Positions 1 to 4,947 of a stretch of DNA of 5,611 nucleotides are shown piece after piece. Made by a program: the position numbers and the translations under genes. Numbering within the stretch: position 1 is the stretch's first letter; each line of letters begins with the position of its first letter. The DNA comes from Candidatus Woesearchaeota archaeon CG10_big_fil_rev_8_21_14_0_10_32_24 (GTDB lineage Archaea > Nanobdellota > Nanobdellia > Woesearchaeales > GW2011-AR9). The notes under the pieces are model-generated. The model worked only from the letters and a program-made list of their open reading frames with translations, was not told the DNA's origin and did no database searches. Location of the stretch: positions 1 to 5,611 of the forward strand of contig PCYG01000055.1 in the NCBI GenBank assembly GCA_002763025.1. Reading direction: 5' to 3'.

Positions 1-1020
1 GGAACTGATGATGTAACAGATTTAACCTGGGATGGTAAGTGGGGAGTTTCTTACAAATTAACGGATGGCACTACTGAAACAGTTGATATTCGTAAAGATG
101 GTAATGTTAAATTAAAATGGCGGATTGATTGGCCAATGCGATGGAATTATGAAAAAGTAGATTTTGAGCCAGGTGGAAAAGATCATTCTACAAAAGGTGG
201 AAGTTTTGATACGGGAAAACAAATTTGTAAAGAAGTGTATGGATTTGATGCACCTACTTATGTTATGTATGATTTCATAAGAATTAAAGGTGGTTCTGGA
301 AAAATGTCTTCTTCTTCAGGAGAGGTCACAACTTTAACAGATGTTCTTGAAATCTATGAACCAGAAGTTGCACGATATTTGTTTGCAGGTACACGTCCAA
401 ATAGAGAATTTGCAATTTCATTTGATGTAGATGTAATTGCAATTTATGAAGAATTTGATAAGGTAGAACGTGTGTATTTCGGCGAACACGAAGTCAATGA
501 TAAAGATAAAATCAAAATGTCTGTTGCATACGAATTAAGTTATATAGGAAAAATTCCAAAAACTATTCCTTATCAACCAAGCTTTAGACATTTAACGACA
601 CTTTTACAAATTTATGAATGTGATGTAGATAAAGTGATTGGTTATTTTGAAAAAGAACTTAAAAATAATCACGACAAAACGCGTTTAAGAACAAGAGCCA
701 CGTGTGCTGTCAACTGGATCAAGAAATATGCACCAGATGAATTTACATTTACAGTACAGCATGAATCCCAAGTAACTCTTGCAAAAGAAGAAAAAGAAAT
801 TTTGAAAATACTTGCAGGAAAATTAGAAGAAAAAGAATGGGATGACAAAGAATTACATGAAGAAATGTATATTTTATGTAAAAATACAGATTTCCCAATC
901 AAAGATTTTTTTAAAGTTGCTTACAATGTTCTTATTAACAAAGATAAAGGTCCACGATTAGCATCTTTTATTCTTGAAATCGGAAAAGAGAGAGTTGTGA
1001 AATTGTTTAAGAGTGTTTAA
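1..1020 (+). CDS. lysS: Lysyl-tRNA synthetase, class I (5' end outside window)
   Basis: This enzyme attaches lysine to tRNA-Lys in the cytoplasm, using ATP. The frame is open from base 1, so the gene starts upstream; 339 residues are visible, and the class I family is usually about 500 to 530 residues. Residues 40-48 read WRIDWPMRW, followed by an FEPGGKDH segment, both typical of the class I LysRS catalytic core. KMSSSSG at residues 101-107 is the class I KMSKS-type signature; the HIGH motif must lie upstream of the window. The rest is helical, as expected for the anticodon-binding helix bundle. Many archaea use this class I form instead of the class II LysRS of most bacteria and eukaryotes. 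The first ATG inside the window (136) is internal and is not the start. A tRNA gene follows 44 bases after the stop. The assignment is secure; only the 5' end is missing. Confidence 0.95.
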   Translation, partial: GTDDVTDLTWDGKWGVSYKLTDGTTETVDIRKDGNVKLKWRIDWPMRWNYEKVDFEPGGKDHSTKGGSFDTGKQICKEVYGFDAPTYVMYDFIRIKGGSGKMSSSSGEVTTLTDVLEIYEPEVARYLFAGTRPNREFAISFDVDVIAIYEEFDKVERVYFGEHEVNDKDKIKMSVAYELSYIGKIPKTIPYQPSFRHLTTLLQIYECDVDKVIGYFEKELKNNHDKTRLRTRATCAVNWIKKYAPDEFTFTVQHESQVTLAKEEKEILKILAGKLEEKEWDDKELHEEMYILCKNTDFPIKDFFKVAYNVLINKDKGPRLASFILEIGKERVVKLFKSV

Positions 1021-1033
1021 CCATAGATACTTT

Positions 1034-1040
1034 TTTAAAT
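1034..1040 (+). promoter_or_regulatory. Probable TATA box of the tRNA-Leu gene
   Basis: The sequence TTTAAAT sits with its centre about 28 bases before the first base of tRNA-Leu, the spacing expected for an archaeal TATA box. It overlaps the T-run that follows the lysS stop, so the same bases may also help terminate lysS transcription. The motif is weak in an AT-rich genome; the call rests mainly on position. Confidence 0.45.
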
Positions 1041-1064
1041 GAATTCAAATAATGGTCTATTTAC

Positions 1065-1148
1065 GTGGACGTGCCGGAGCGGTCAAACGGGCTGGGCTTA
1101 GGACCCAGTGGCTTAGTGCCTACGCAGGTTCAAACCCTGCCGTCCACA
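1065..1148 (+). tRNA. tRNA-Leu (anticodon UAG)
   Basis: The acceptor arms GTGGACG (1065-1071) and CGTCCAC (1141-1147) pair perfectly, with discriminator base A at 1148. The anticodon stem CTGGG/CCCAG (1092-1096, 1104-1108) encloses the seven-base loop CTTAGGA, giving anticodon TAG at 1099-1101. This reads CUN leucine codons, CUA best. The T arm is GCAGG-TTCAAAC-CCTGC. There is a long class II variable arm with a GGC/GCC stem, as expected for leucine tRNA, and the discriminator A also fits leucine. The 3' CCA is not encoded and must be added by CCA nucleotidyltransferase. No intron is visible; the anticodon loop is uninterrupted. Confidence 0.97.
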
Positions 1149-1150
1149 TA

Positions 1151-1165
1151 TTTCCCTTTTCCCTT
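1151..1165 (+). terminator. Pyrimidine-rich terminator after tRNA-Leu
   Basis: Immediately after the tRNA, the non-template strand is a run of only T and C with blocks of three and four T. Archaeal RNA polymerase terminates at such T-rich tracts without needing a hairpin. The call is based on composition and position only. Confidence 0.4.
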
Positions 1166-1187
1166 ACATCCCTTCTACTTCCACAAG

Positions 1188-1195
1188 ATTTAAAA
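1188..1195 (+). promoter_or_regulatory. TATA box of the cysteine-repeat lipoprotein gene
   Basis: ATTTAAAA is centred about 29 to 30 bases before the ATG at 1221, with a purine-rich patch (CACAAG) before it that could serve as BRE. Transcription would start at or within a few bases of the start codon, giving a leaderless or nearly leaderless mRNA. No Shine-Dalgarno sequence precedes this ATG, which fits. Confidence 0.6.
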
Positions 1196-1220
1196 GGCAA
1201 TTTCTCTAAAAACAGATAAA

Positions 1221-1889
1221 ATGAAACTTACACTAATAATTTTACTTGTATCAATAATCTTTATAGCAGGATGCCTTACTGGTAATACCGTTGTAGATCC
1301 GAATGATTCTTGTTCTACTTTAGAAGGTAGTCAGAAAGATAATTGTTATTTAGACGCGGGAACATGTAGTAAAATTAAAAGTGAAGTTGTAAGAGACACT
1401 TGTGTTACAGAATTAGCAAAGAAAAGTCTAAATCTTGATGTATGTAAACTTGTGAAGGGTAAAACGACACAAGGATATTGTCAATCTGAAATTGCAATCT
1501 TAAACAAGAATGCAGATTCATGTGATGATATTGAAAATGTCTATTGGCATGATAATTGTTATAATACCTTTGCGTTGAAGGAGGAGAAAGGTGAGTTTTG
1601 TGGAGAAATATTCAACGATAAACAATACATGGAATGTTACATGGATGTTGCTTTAAAGACTAATAAGGCTGGTTTATGTTATATTCTAAACAATCCTGAT
1701 AAAGGAATCTGCTTTAATAAAATTGCACAAGCAACTACAGATGTAGAAGTGTGTAAGAAAATTGAGAACCAGTTAAATGCAGAAGTTTGTATTGCAAAAA
1801 TTGCAAAACTTAAAAATGATATCATAATTTGTGATCAACTTACGTTTGGTGATCTTCGTATTACTTGTAGGGAAAAGATTAATGTATAA
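1221..1889 (+). CDS. Predicted lipoprotein with eight cysteine-pair repeats, function unknown
   Basis: The 222-residue product begins with a short charged start, a hydrophobic stretch (about residues 3-16) and a lipobox-like IAGC with Cys18. It is therefore probably exported and lipid-anchored, facing outward. After that there are exactly 16 cysteines, falling into eight pairs: 31/42, 49/61, 75/87, 101/113, 127/139, 153/164, 178/190 and 204/216. Within a pair the spacing is 11 or 12. From the second pair on, each pair starts 25 or 26 residues after the last. Alanine and leucine/isoleucine recur around the second cysteine, suggesting helical hairpins, each perhaps closed by one disulfide, arranged as a solenoid. 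I do not recognise a named family; similar cysteine-rich repeat lipoproteins are, to my recollection, common in DPANN genomes. Binding of a partner or surface structure is possible but unproven. The ATG fits the TATA spacing and the signal peptide. Confidence 0.85.
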   Translation: MKLTLIILLVSIIFIAGCLTGNTVVDPNDSCSTLEGSQKDNCYLDAGTCSKIKSEVVRDTCVTELAKKSLNLDVCKLVKGKTTQGYCQSEIAILNKNADSCDDIENVYWHDNCYNTFALKEEKGEFCGEIFNDKQYMECYMDVALKTNKAGLCYILNNPDKGICFNKIAQATTDVEVCKKIENQLNAEVCIAKIAKLKNDIIICDQLTFGDLRITCREKINV

Positions 1890-1906
1890 TTTTTATTATT
1901 TTTTTG
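1890..1906 (+). terminator. T-rich terminator after the lipoprotein gene
   Basis: Starting directly at the stop codon, the + strand reads almost entirely T, with a seven-base T run at 1899-1905. This is a good archaeal intrinsic-type termination tract for the preceding gene. Confidence 0.55.
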
Positions 1907-2047
1907 ATGAATTAATGACTATTTTTTAGAATAAACTACAGGCGGGTCTATTATTTACATTTTTTAGTTGTTATAAAATTGGAGGTTAGTAGATGAATTG
2001 AAAGAATAATTAAAAAAAATTCTTTATTTCTTATTGGGTTCATACCC

Positions 2048-2062
2048 CGCAGCTTCACTGCG
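2048..2062. repeat. REP-like hairpin 1
   Basis: CGCAG-CTTCA-CTGCG forms a perfect five-base-pair stem, preceded by ACCCC and followed by GATT. Together with hairpin 2 it resembles degenerate copies of a REP-type element of the CCCCGYAGCTTGCTRCGGGG kind, which in many genomes is linked to REP-associated tyrosine transposases. That link is inference; no such transposase is in the window. Confidence 0.45.
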
Positions 2063-2087
2063 ATTATCAATAAAACCAAGTAAGGAC

Positions 2088-2140
2088 TAAAAATCCCAGC
2101 TAATTTAATATTCTGTAGCTTGCTACGATTGGGAGTTTTA
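2088..2140. repeat. Extended inverted repeat enclosing REP-like hairpin 2
   Basis: The arms 2088-2098 (TAAAAATCCCA) and 2130-2140 (TGGGAGTTTTA) pair over 11 positions with one mismatch. Inside lies a second, compact inverted repeat GTAGC-TT-GCTAC (2115-2126), which as RNA gives GUAG-CUUG-CUAC with a stable CUUG tetraloop. Both this hairpin and hairpin 1 carry AGCTT in the loop region and GATT on the 3' side, so they may be two diverged copies of one repeat about 65 bases apart. The structure could act in RNA or as a mobile-element end. Confidence 0.5.
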
Positions 2141-2309
2141 TTCTCGAGAAAAAAAGTGGCCTTAGATAATATAATGTTGAAATGTGGTTTTTAAAGAAAG
2201 GCAAAAAAAGGTTTGGCGAGAATGATGAAAAGAGGGTTATTATTAAAATCTCATTTTACACCAGTGTGGTTCACCTGTGGTTAGCTTCTGGTTAATCTTA
2301 AAGTGGAAA

Positions 2310-2492
2310 ATGAGGGTCAGAATTCAACCCGAGCCGAAGGCGAGTATGCCACCAGTCGCGTGCGAAAAAGGAGTTACATTACCTTCACGAAAAGAAGTTG
2401 TCAATGCTCTTTACGAACACGTAGAAGGTGTTAATGTTTCTAAAGGTGTAACAAAGAAAGGCTTAGATGAGATTTTAAGGAAATATCTTTAA
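2310..2492 (+). CDS. Small hypothetical ORF, 60 residues, possibly a relic
   Basis: The frame is open from 2247 to the TAA at 2490-2492; ATG starts are available at 2310 and 2346 and a GTG at 2277. The last 37 residues (from about LPSRKEVVNALYEHVEG) use codons like the neighbouring genes and look like one or two amphipathic helices ending in LRKYL. The first part (about 2325-2375) is much richer in G+C and reads less like protein. No well placed TATA box or Shine-Dalgarno sequence supports any of the starts. A T-rich stretch follows the stop. It may be a real small protein starting at 2346 (48 residues), the 3' end of a broken gene, or chance. I do not recognise the product. Confidence 0.35.
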   Translation: MRVRIQPEPKASMPPVACEKGVTLPSRKEVVNALYEHVEGVNVSKGVTKKGLDEILRKYL

Positions 2493-2552
2493 TTTCAGTT
2501 ACATTTTTATATTCTTTCGTGTTATCAATTTTTACTCATTAGTGACAAAAGA

Positions 2553-2560
2553 TTTATAAA
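2553..2560 (+). promoter_or_regulatory. TATA box of the 2583 gene
   Basis: TTTATAAA, preceded by the purine-rich ACAAAAGA as a likely BRE, is centred 26 to 27 bases before the ATG at 2583. This puts the transcription start on the A of the ATG. It is the clearest leaderless promoter on the + strand and settles the start of this gene. Confidence 0.75.
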
Positions 2561-2582
2561 AGGTTCTTTGTAATTGGATTGT

Positions 2583-3314
2583 ATGGTTAACTTCACATTT
2601 ATTCCACATGCACAAGGAAAAATACTTCAAGAAAATCTTTCAGGTCACGGTAAAAAGGTGGTCATTGATGTTTCTTCATATGGTGCTAGCCCTTATAATC
2701 TATTTAGCCCATTTACCCATTCTCCGGATTTTGAGATACCTGTTCCTGGGCTTCCAGGAGTTAATTCTTGGTCTGTAGAAGGAATTTGGCAAGGATTAAA
2801 ACTTATTGATGGTCAAACTGATTTAAGTCTACTTGATACACGTCCAAGAAAAAGAGTTGGTGTTGTTGAAGGGCATCAATTTGGTGATCGTATTTTGGGG
2901 TATGAAGAAGCTCGGTGGGAAATTTATCTTCCTGCATATAATCATTATGTTGAACATTGTGTTCCTTCAGAAGTTATTGATTCACTGTTTAATCTACAAA
3001 GAGAAGGTAAAGAAATTTTATTATTTGATGTTGAAGATAATGGTGATATTCGTGAACCCCGACCTTTAGCACATGCATCAGTTCTTGCAACATATTTGAA
3101 TATGAAACTCTTTAATCAAGAAGATTATGAAAACTCTTTTTATGCGAATAATCTTTCTATAATTATTGATGATCCTACCTTAGATTTAGAACAAAAAATT
3201 GGACTTCTTAACCCTTGTTTAGAAGACCCCCAATATAGAGCTGCATTTGATTATAGATGTCGTGATCATCCTACCACTTTTGATGATTATCTTATTGGTA
3301 AGCGTATTATTTAA
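2583..3314 (+). CDS. Conserved uncharacterised protein, DUF6939-like, possibly NADAR-related
   Basis: This is a 243-residue soluble protein without signal peptide or membrane segment. I chose ATG 2583 over the upstream TTG at 2574 because the TATA box at 2553-2560 places the transcript start on this ATG. Recognisable blocks are SPF at 42-44, WSVEGIWQGLK at 63-73, ARWEIYLPAYNHYV at 110-123, and ILLFDVEDNGDI then PLAHASVLATYL at 145-172. To my recollection the pattern SPF...SVEGIWQGLK...ARxxIYLPxY...PLxHAxxxxxYL marks a family common in bacteria and large phages, which I believe is Pfam DUF6939. The order 'SPF, SVExxxQxxK, later ARxxI' is also reminiscent of NADAR domains, which act on ADP-ribose conjugates; that is inference only. 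The last 70 residues are acidic and may be a lineage-specific tail. It converges with the next gene, so it is a one-gene transcript. Confidence 0.75.
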   Translation: MVNFTFIPHAQGKILQENLSGHGKKVVIDVSSYGASPYNLFSPFTHSPDFEIPVPGLPGVNSWSVEGIWQGLKLIDGQTDLSLLDTRPRKRVGVVEGHQFGDRILGYEEARWEIYLPAYNHYVEHCVPSEVIDSLFNLQREGKEILLFDVEDNGDIREPRPLAHASVLATYLNMKLFNQEDYENSFYANNLSIIIDDPTLDLEQKIGLLNPCLEDPQYRAAFDYRCRDHPTTFDDYLIGKRII

Positions 3315-3323
3315 GAATTATTT

Positions 3324-4256
3324 TCATGCAATTAGTTGTGCTTTCTGATAGACTCTTCTAACTTGTTCTGGTTTAAGTTGTGCTATTGCAAATTGTATAA
3401 TGCCTTCTTCTTTAATTTTAATATATGTTTGTTCCGGAAATACTTCTACCTCTAACGATACAACTGCCTCCGCATTACTAATCCCGAGAGTATATTGAAT
3501 TTTTCTTCTTGGCCAACTATTAAATCTCCCTCTCTCAACAAAGTAACTATAAGGGTCATGAGATGAGGGGGATACATATTGATCTCCTTCAATCCATCGT
3601 GCATTTTGCATTGGAGCAAAATGATCTCCTTTGATAATGATTTTATTATGGTCGATTTTTAAACCTTGAATTGGCTTTTTTCCTGTGAATATTTTTTTCC
3701 CTTCTATTGTTACCATTCCTTTTTCAACCGCTTCGGTAATTAAAATATATCCTCCTGTACCTGCTCCCGGTTCTTTTTGAATTAAAAATACTTCTTCAAT
3801 TTTTTTGAAATTTTGATCTTCAATGTTAAGATATAATGATTCTTCTTTAAAAAATTCTTGCAATTGATAGAATTTTGATTTGACAGGTAATTTACCTGAT
3901 AGTAATTCCTCAATAATCTCTTGTGCTAATTTTTTTTCAACTTCTACTTTTTCATTTAGAGTTCTGACTAAATCAATAAATTGATAAATCTCCTCAGAAT
4001 GTATTGATTTAATTTCAAAAAGTTCTTTAGATTTTGCAAGAATTTGCATGTAAGCATTTGAAGATTTTAATTTATATAATCGTGCTAATGCTTCAGCACT
4101 TTTACGATCAATTTTATTCTTATTTAATTGATTCCAAATTTTGTGAAAAAAATAGACTTTAAGCATATAGGTTTTTTTTGCTTTAGTAATTTCTCTTTTG
4201 AAATTTAAAACGTCTTCTCGTCTTTCCGCCCATTTTTCAAAGAAATGATATGTCAT
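3324..4256 (-). CDS. Hypothetical protein, helical N-terminal half and beta-rich C-terminal half
   Basis: The 310-residue product has no signal peptide or membrane helix. Residues 1-150 are rich in K, E and L with several predicted helices and possible coiled coil (notably about 95-120). Residues 155-310 alternate hydrophobic and polar residues as beta strands do. They contain a glycine-rich turn at 161-169 (KEPGAGTGG), an aromatic stretch near 231-240, and WPRR at 248-251. I recognise no known domain. The ATG at 4256 is supported by a TATA box centred 25 to 26 bases upstream, implying a leaderless mRNA. The codon use and AT content match the neighbours, so recent transfer is not evident. An insertion-sequence remnant ends about 55 bases upstream, so its promoter survived that insertion. 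Its stop lies 9 bases from the stop of the converging gene. Confidence 0.75.
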   Translation of the reverse strand: MTYHFFEKWAERREDVLNFKREITKAKKTYMLKVYFFHKIWNQLNKNKIDRKSAEALARLYKLKSSNAYMQILAKSKELFEIKSIHSEEIYQFIDLVRTLNEKVEVEKKLAQEIIEELLSGKLPVKSKFYQLQEFFKEESLYLNIEDQNFKKIEEVFLIQKEPGAGTGGYILITEAVEKGMVTIEGKKIFTGKKPIQGLKIDHNKIIIKGDHFAPMQNARWIEGDQYVSPSSHDPYSYFVERGRFNSWPRRKIQYTLGISNAEAVVSLEVEVFPEQTYIKIKEEGIIQFAIAQLKPEQVRRVYQKAQLIA

Positions 4257-4277
4257 AAATGAAGTATAATATTTTTG

Positions 4278-4285
4278 ATTATAAA
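4278..4285 (-). promoter_or_regulatory. TATA box of the 4256 gene
   Basis: On the - strand this reads TTTATAAT, preceded by the A-rich CCAAAAAG. Its centre is 25 to 26 bases before the ATG at 4256, so the mRNA should begin at the start codon. There is no Shine-Dalgarno sequence before that ATG, in agreement. Confidence 0.65.
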
Positions 4286-4312
4286 CTTTTTGGATAACTA
4301 TTTAAAGTCTAA

Positions 4313-4349
4313 TATCCCGAAACTGCTTCCGGTCACGAAACTACTTCCG
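4313..4349. repeat. Tandem duplicated terminal repeat of the IS remnant
   Basis: TCCCGAAACTGCTTCCG (4315-4331) and TCACGAAACTACTTCCG (4334-4350 region, ending at 4349 to 4350) are near-identical, with two differences over 17 bases and a 19-base period. The second copy overlaps the last codons and stop of the truncated transposase. Such doubled sites at one end often serve as transposase binding sites. Confidence 0.65.
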
Positions 4350-4616
4350 CTTTAGTTCATCCCAAACTTCTTTAGGAGTTTTATAATGAAAACTCATATG
4401 AAGTCTTATTTCCACAGCACTTTTATTAAGTATTGTTTCTGGACGACCGCCTTTGTGGTCTTTTAAACCATCCCGACCATGTTCTTTGAAATTTTGCGTT
4501 GTAGAATGAACTGCCCTATCACTTATTCCTTGTGCAAGAGCGACTTTTACTCTTGGAATTCCCTTAATAACTTGCTTTACAATCCATGTTCTCTTCTTAA
4601 AAGTTAATTTGTACAT
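4341..4616 (-). pseudogene. Truncated transposase: HTH domain joined in frame to C-terminal tail
   Basis: The 91-residue ORF begins MYKLTFKKRTWIVKQ and has a helix-turn-helix (about residues 5-45), then the linker GRDGLKDHKGGRPE, typical of IS481/IS630-type transposase N-termini. The final part (about residues 70-91, HMSFHYKTPKEVWDELKRK) resembles the extreme C-terminus of rve-type transposases, where a motif like HxSLxYKTPxEV precedes the stop. The DDE catalytic core of some 200 residues is absent, so the join near residues 68-72 looks like an in-frame internal deletion. I use ATG 4616; a longer frame from TTG 4628 is unlikely because GGTGGT lies just before the ATG as a ribosome site. The protein could still bind the element ends and act as a repressor. 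Confidence 0.7.
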
Positions 4617-4638
4617 TATGACCACCAAAAGTCATAAT
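4615..4638 (-). repeat. Perfect 8-bp inverted repeat over the transposase start
   Basis: On the - strand the arms ATTATGAC and GTCATAAT enclose the loop TTTTGGTG. In RNA the stem would cover the bases just before and into the ATG at 4616, and the Shine-Dalgarno-like GGTGGT would be split between loop and stem. It could limit translation of transposase or be an operator for its HTH. A second ATG in the upstream arm (4635) opens a 12-codon frame that overlaps the transposase start. Confidence 0.55.
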
Positions 4639-4719
4639 ACAAACCGGAACTAAAAACGTGATACTACAAACTAACATTTCCATAGAAAACCATAAATAAT
4701 TCCCTGCTAAGAGACTATT

Positions 4720-4763
4720 TTCAATTAAGAAAATAAAATATTAATAAAAATAAATTAAGAAAA
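4720..4763 (-). terminator. T-rich termination region after rpl37e
   Basis: Read on the - strand, the bases after the rpl37e stop are almost entirely T and A, with several runs of four and five T. This fits archaeal termination of the LSm-rpl37e transcript. No stable hairpin is needed or obvious. Confidence 0.5.
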
Positions 4764-4937
4764 TTAAGCTGAGTTCTTCTTGTTCCAATTAAATTTACGT
4801 TTGGTTGTAGTAGCACCATAACCACAAGAAGCACATTTTTTCTTTCTAACGTGATAAGAGAAACCACCGCATCGTTTACATGGGATGTGAGTCTTCTTCC
4901 CACTTTTCTTACCCATACTAGCTGTTCCTTTTGTCAT
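4764..4937 (-). CDS. rpl37e: 50S ribosomal protein L37e
   Basis: This 57-residue, very basic protein belongs to the large ribosomal subunit of archaea and eukaryotes. It begins MTKGTASMGKKSGKKTH, the family's typical start, and carries a zinc ribbon with cysteines at 20, 23, 35 and 38 (C-x2-C...C-x2-C). The segment SYHVRKKKCASCGYG is nearly the family consensus, and the length is normal. The start is at 4937, 10 bases after the LSm stop; AGGT (4946-4949), overlapping that stop codon, sits 8 bases before the ATG as ribosome binding site, so the two genes are one operon and probably translationally linked. An out-of-frame 60-codon ORF over the same bases (4721-4903) is only a shadow. The LSm-L37e pair is a conserved archaeal gene order. 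Confidence 0.96.
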   Translation of the reverse strand: MTKGTASMGKKSGKKTHIPCKRCGGFSYHVRKKKCASCGYGATTTKRKFNWNKKNSA

Positions 4938-4947
4938 ATTATTTTAC

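Larger units (their letters stand above)
1907..2309. other. Long intergenic stretch with REP-like hairpins and possible gene decay
   Basis: About 400 bases separate the lipoprotein gene from the next coding candidate. No long frame is open on either strand. The stretch holds a TATA-like TTATAAAA at 1971-1978, a strong Shine-Dalgarno-like GGAGGT at 1981-1986 that leads only to ATG-AAT-TGA (1993-2001), two compact hairpins at 2048-2062 and 2114-2127, a perfect 10-base palindrome TTCTCGAGAA at 2141-2150, and a 37-codon ORF at 2182-2295 starting MWFLKKGKKRFG. I recognise none of these as a known gene or RNA. The mix of regulatory signals without a reading frame suggests a relic of one or more genes, or a small structured RNA. 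Confidence 0.5.
4313..4663 (-). mobile_element. Internally deleted insertion sequence, about 351 bp (MITE-like)
   Basis: The left end (4313-4334) reads TATCCCGAAACTGCTTCCGG and the right end, read inward on the - strand from 4663, reads TATCACGTTTTTAGTTCCGG. They share TATC, CG, T and TTCCGGT in register, 14 of 22 positions, as imperfect terminal inverted repeats do. Between them is a single ORF with a transposase HTH and a transposase-like C-terminal tail but no catalytic core. A full-length element would be roughly 1 kb or more, so this copy lost its middle and can only move if helped. Both ends are followed outward by CTA-like bases, but I cannot define a target duplication with certainty. 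Family IS481-like or IS630-like; the HTH and the tail favour an rve/DDE-type element of the first kind. Confidence 0.7.

Noticed and set aside
136..138. ATG at 136 as the start of lysS
   Set aside because: The frame is open upstream to base 1 and the upstream residues belong to the LysRS catalytic domain.
669..902. 77-codon ORF on the - strand inside lysS
   Set aside because: It lies wholly opposite the secure LysRS frame, has an implausible serine/phenylalanine-rich product and no promoter or ribosome site.
2222..2228. ATGATGA resembling a C box of a C/D small RNA
   Set aside because: No CTGA D box follows at a suitable distance and no C'/D' pair is seen.
2255..2380. GC-rich stretch with GGTTCACC and TTCAACCC considered as a tRNA
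   Set aside because: No acceptor stem, anticodon arm or T arm can be assembled around these bases.
2833..3069. 78-codon + strand ORF inside the 2583 gene
   Set aside because: It is an alternative frame of the DUF6939-like gene, whose conserved motifs lie in the main frame; no start signal is present.
4721..4903. 60-codon - strand ORF beginning MGRRLTSHV
   Set aside because: It overlaps rpl37e in another frame; the L37e frame has the zinc-ribbon cysteines and the family sequence.
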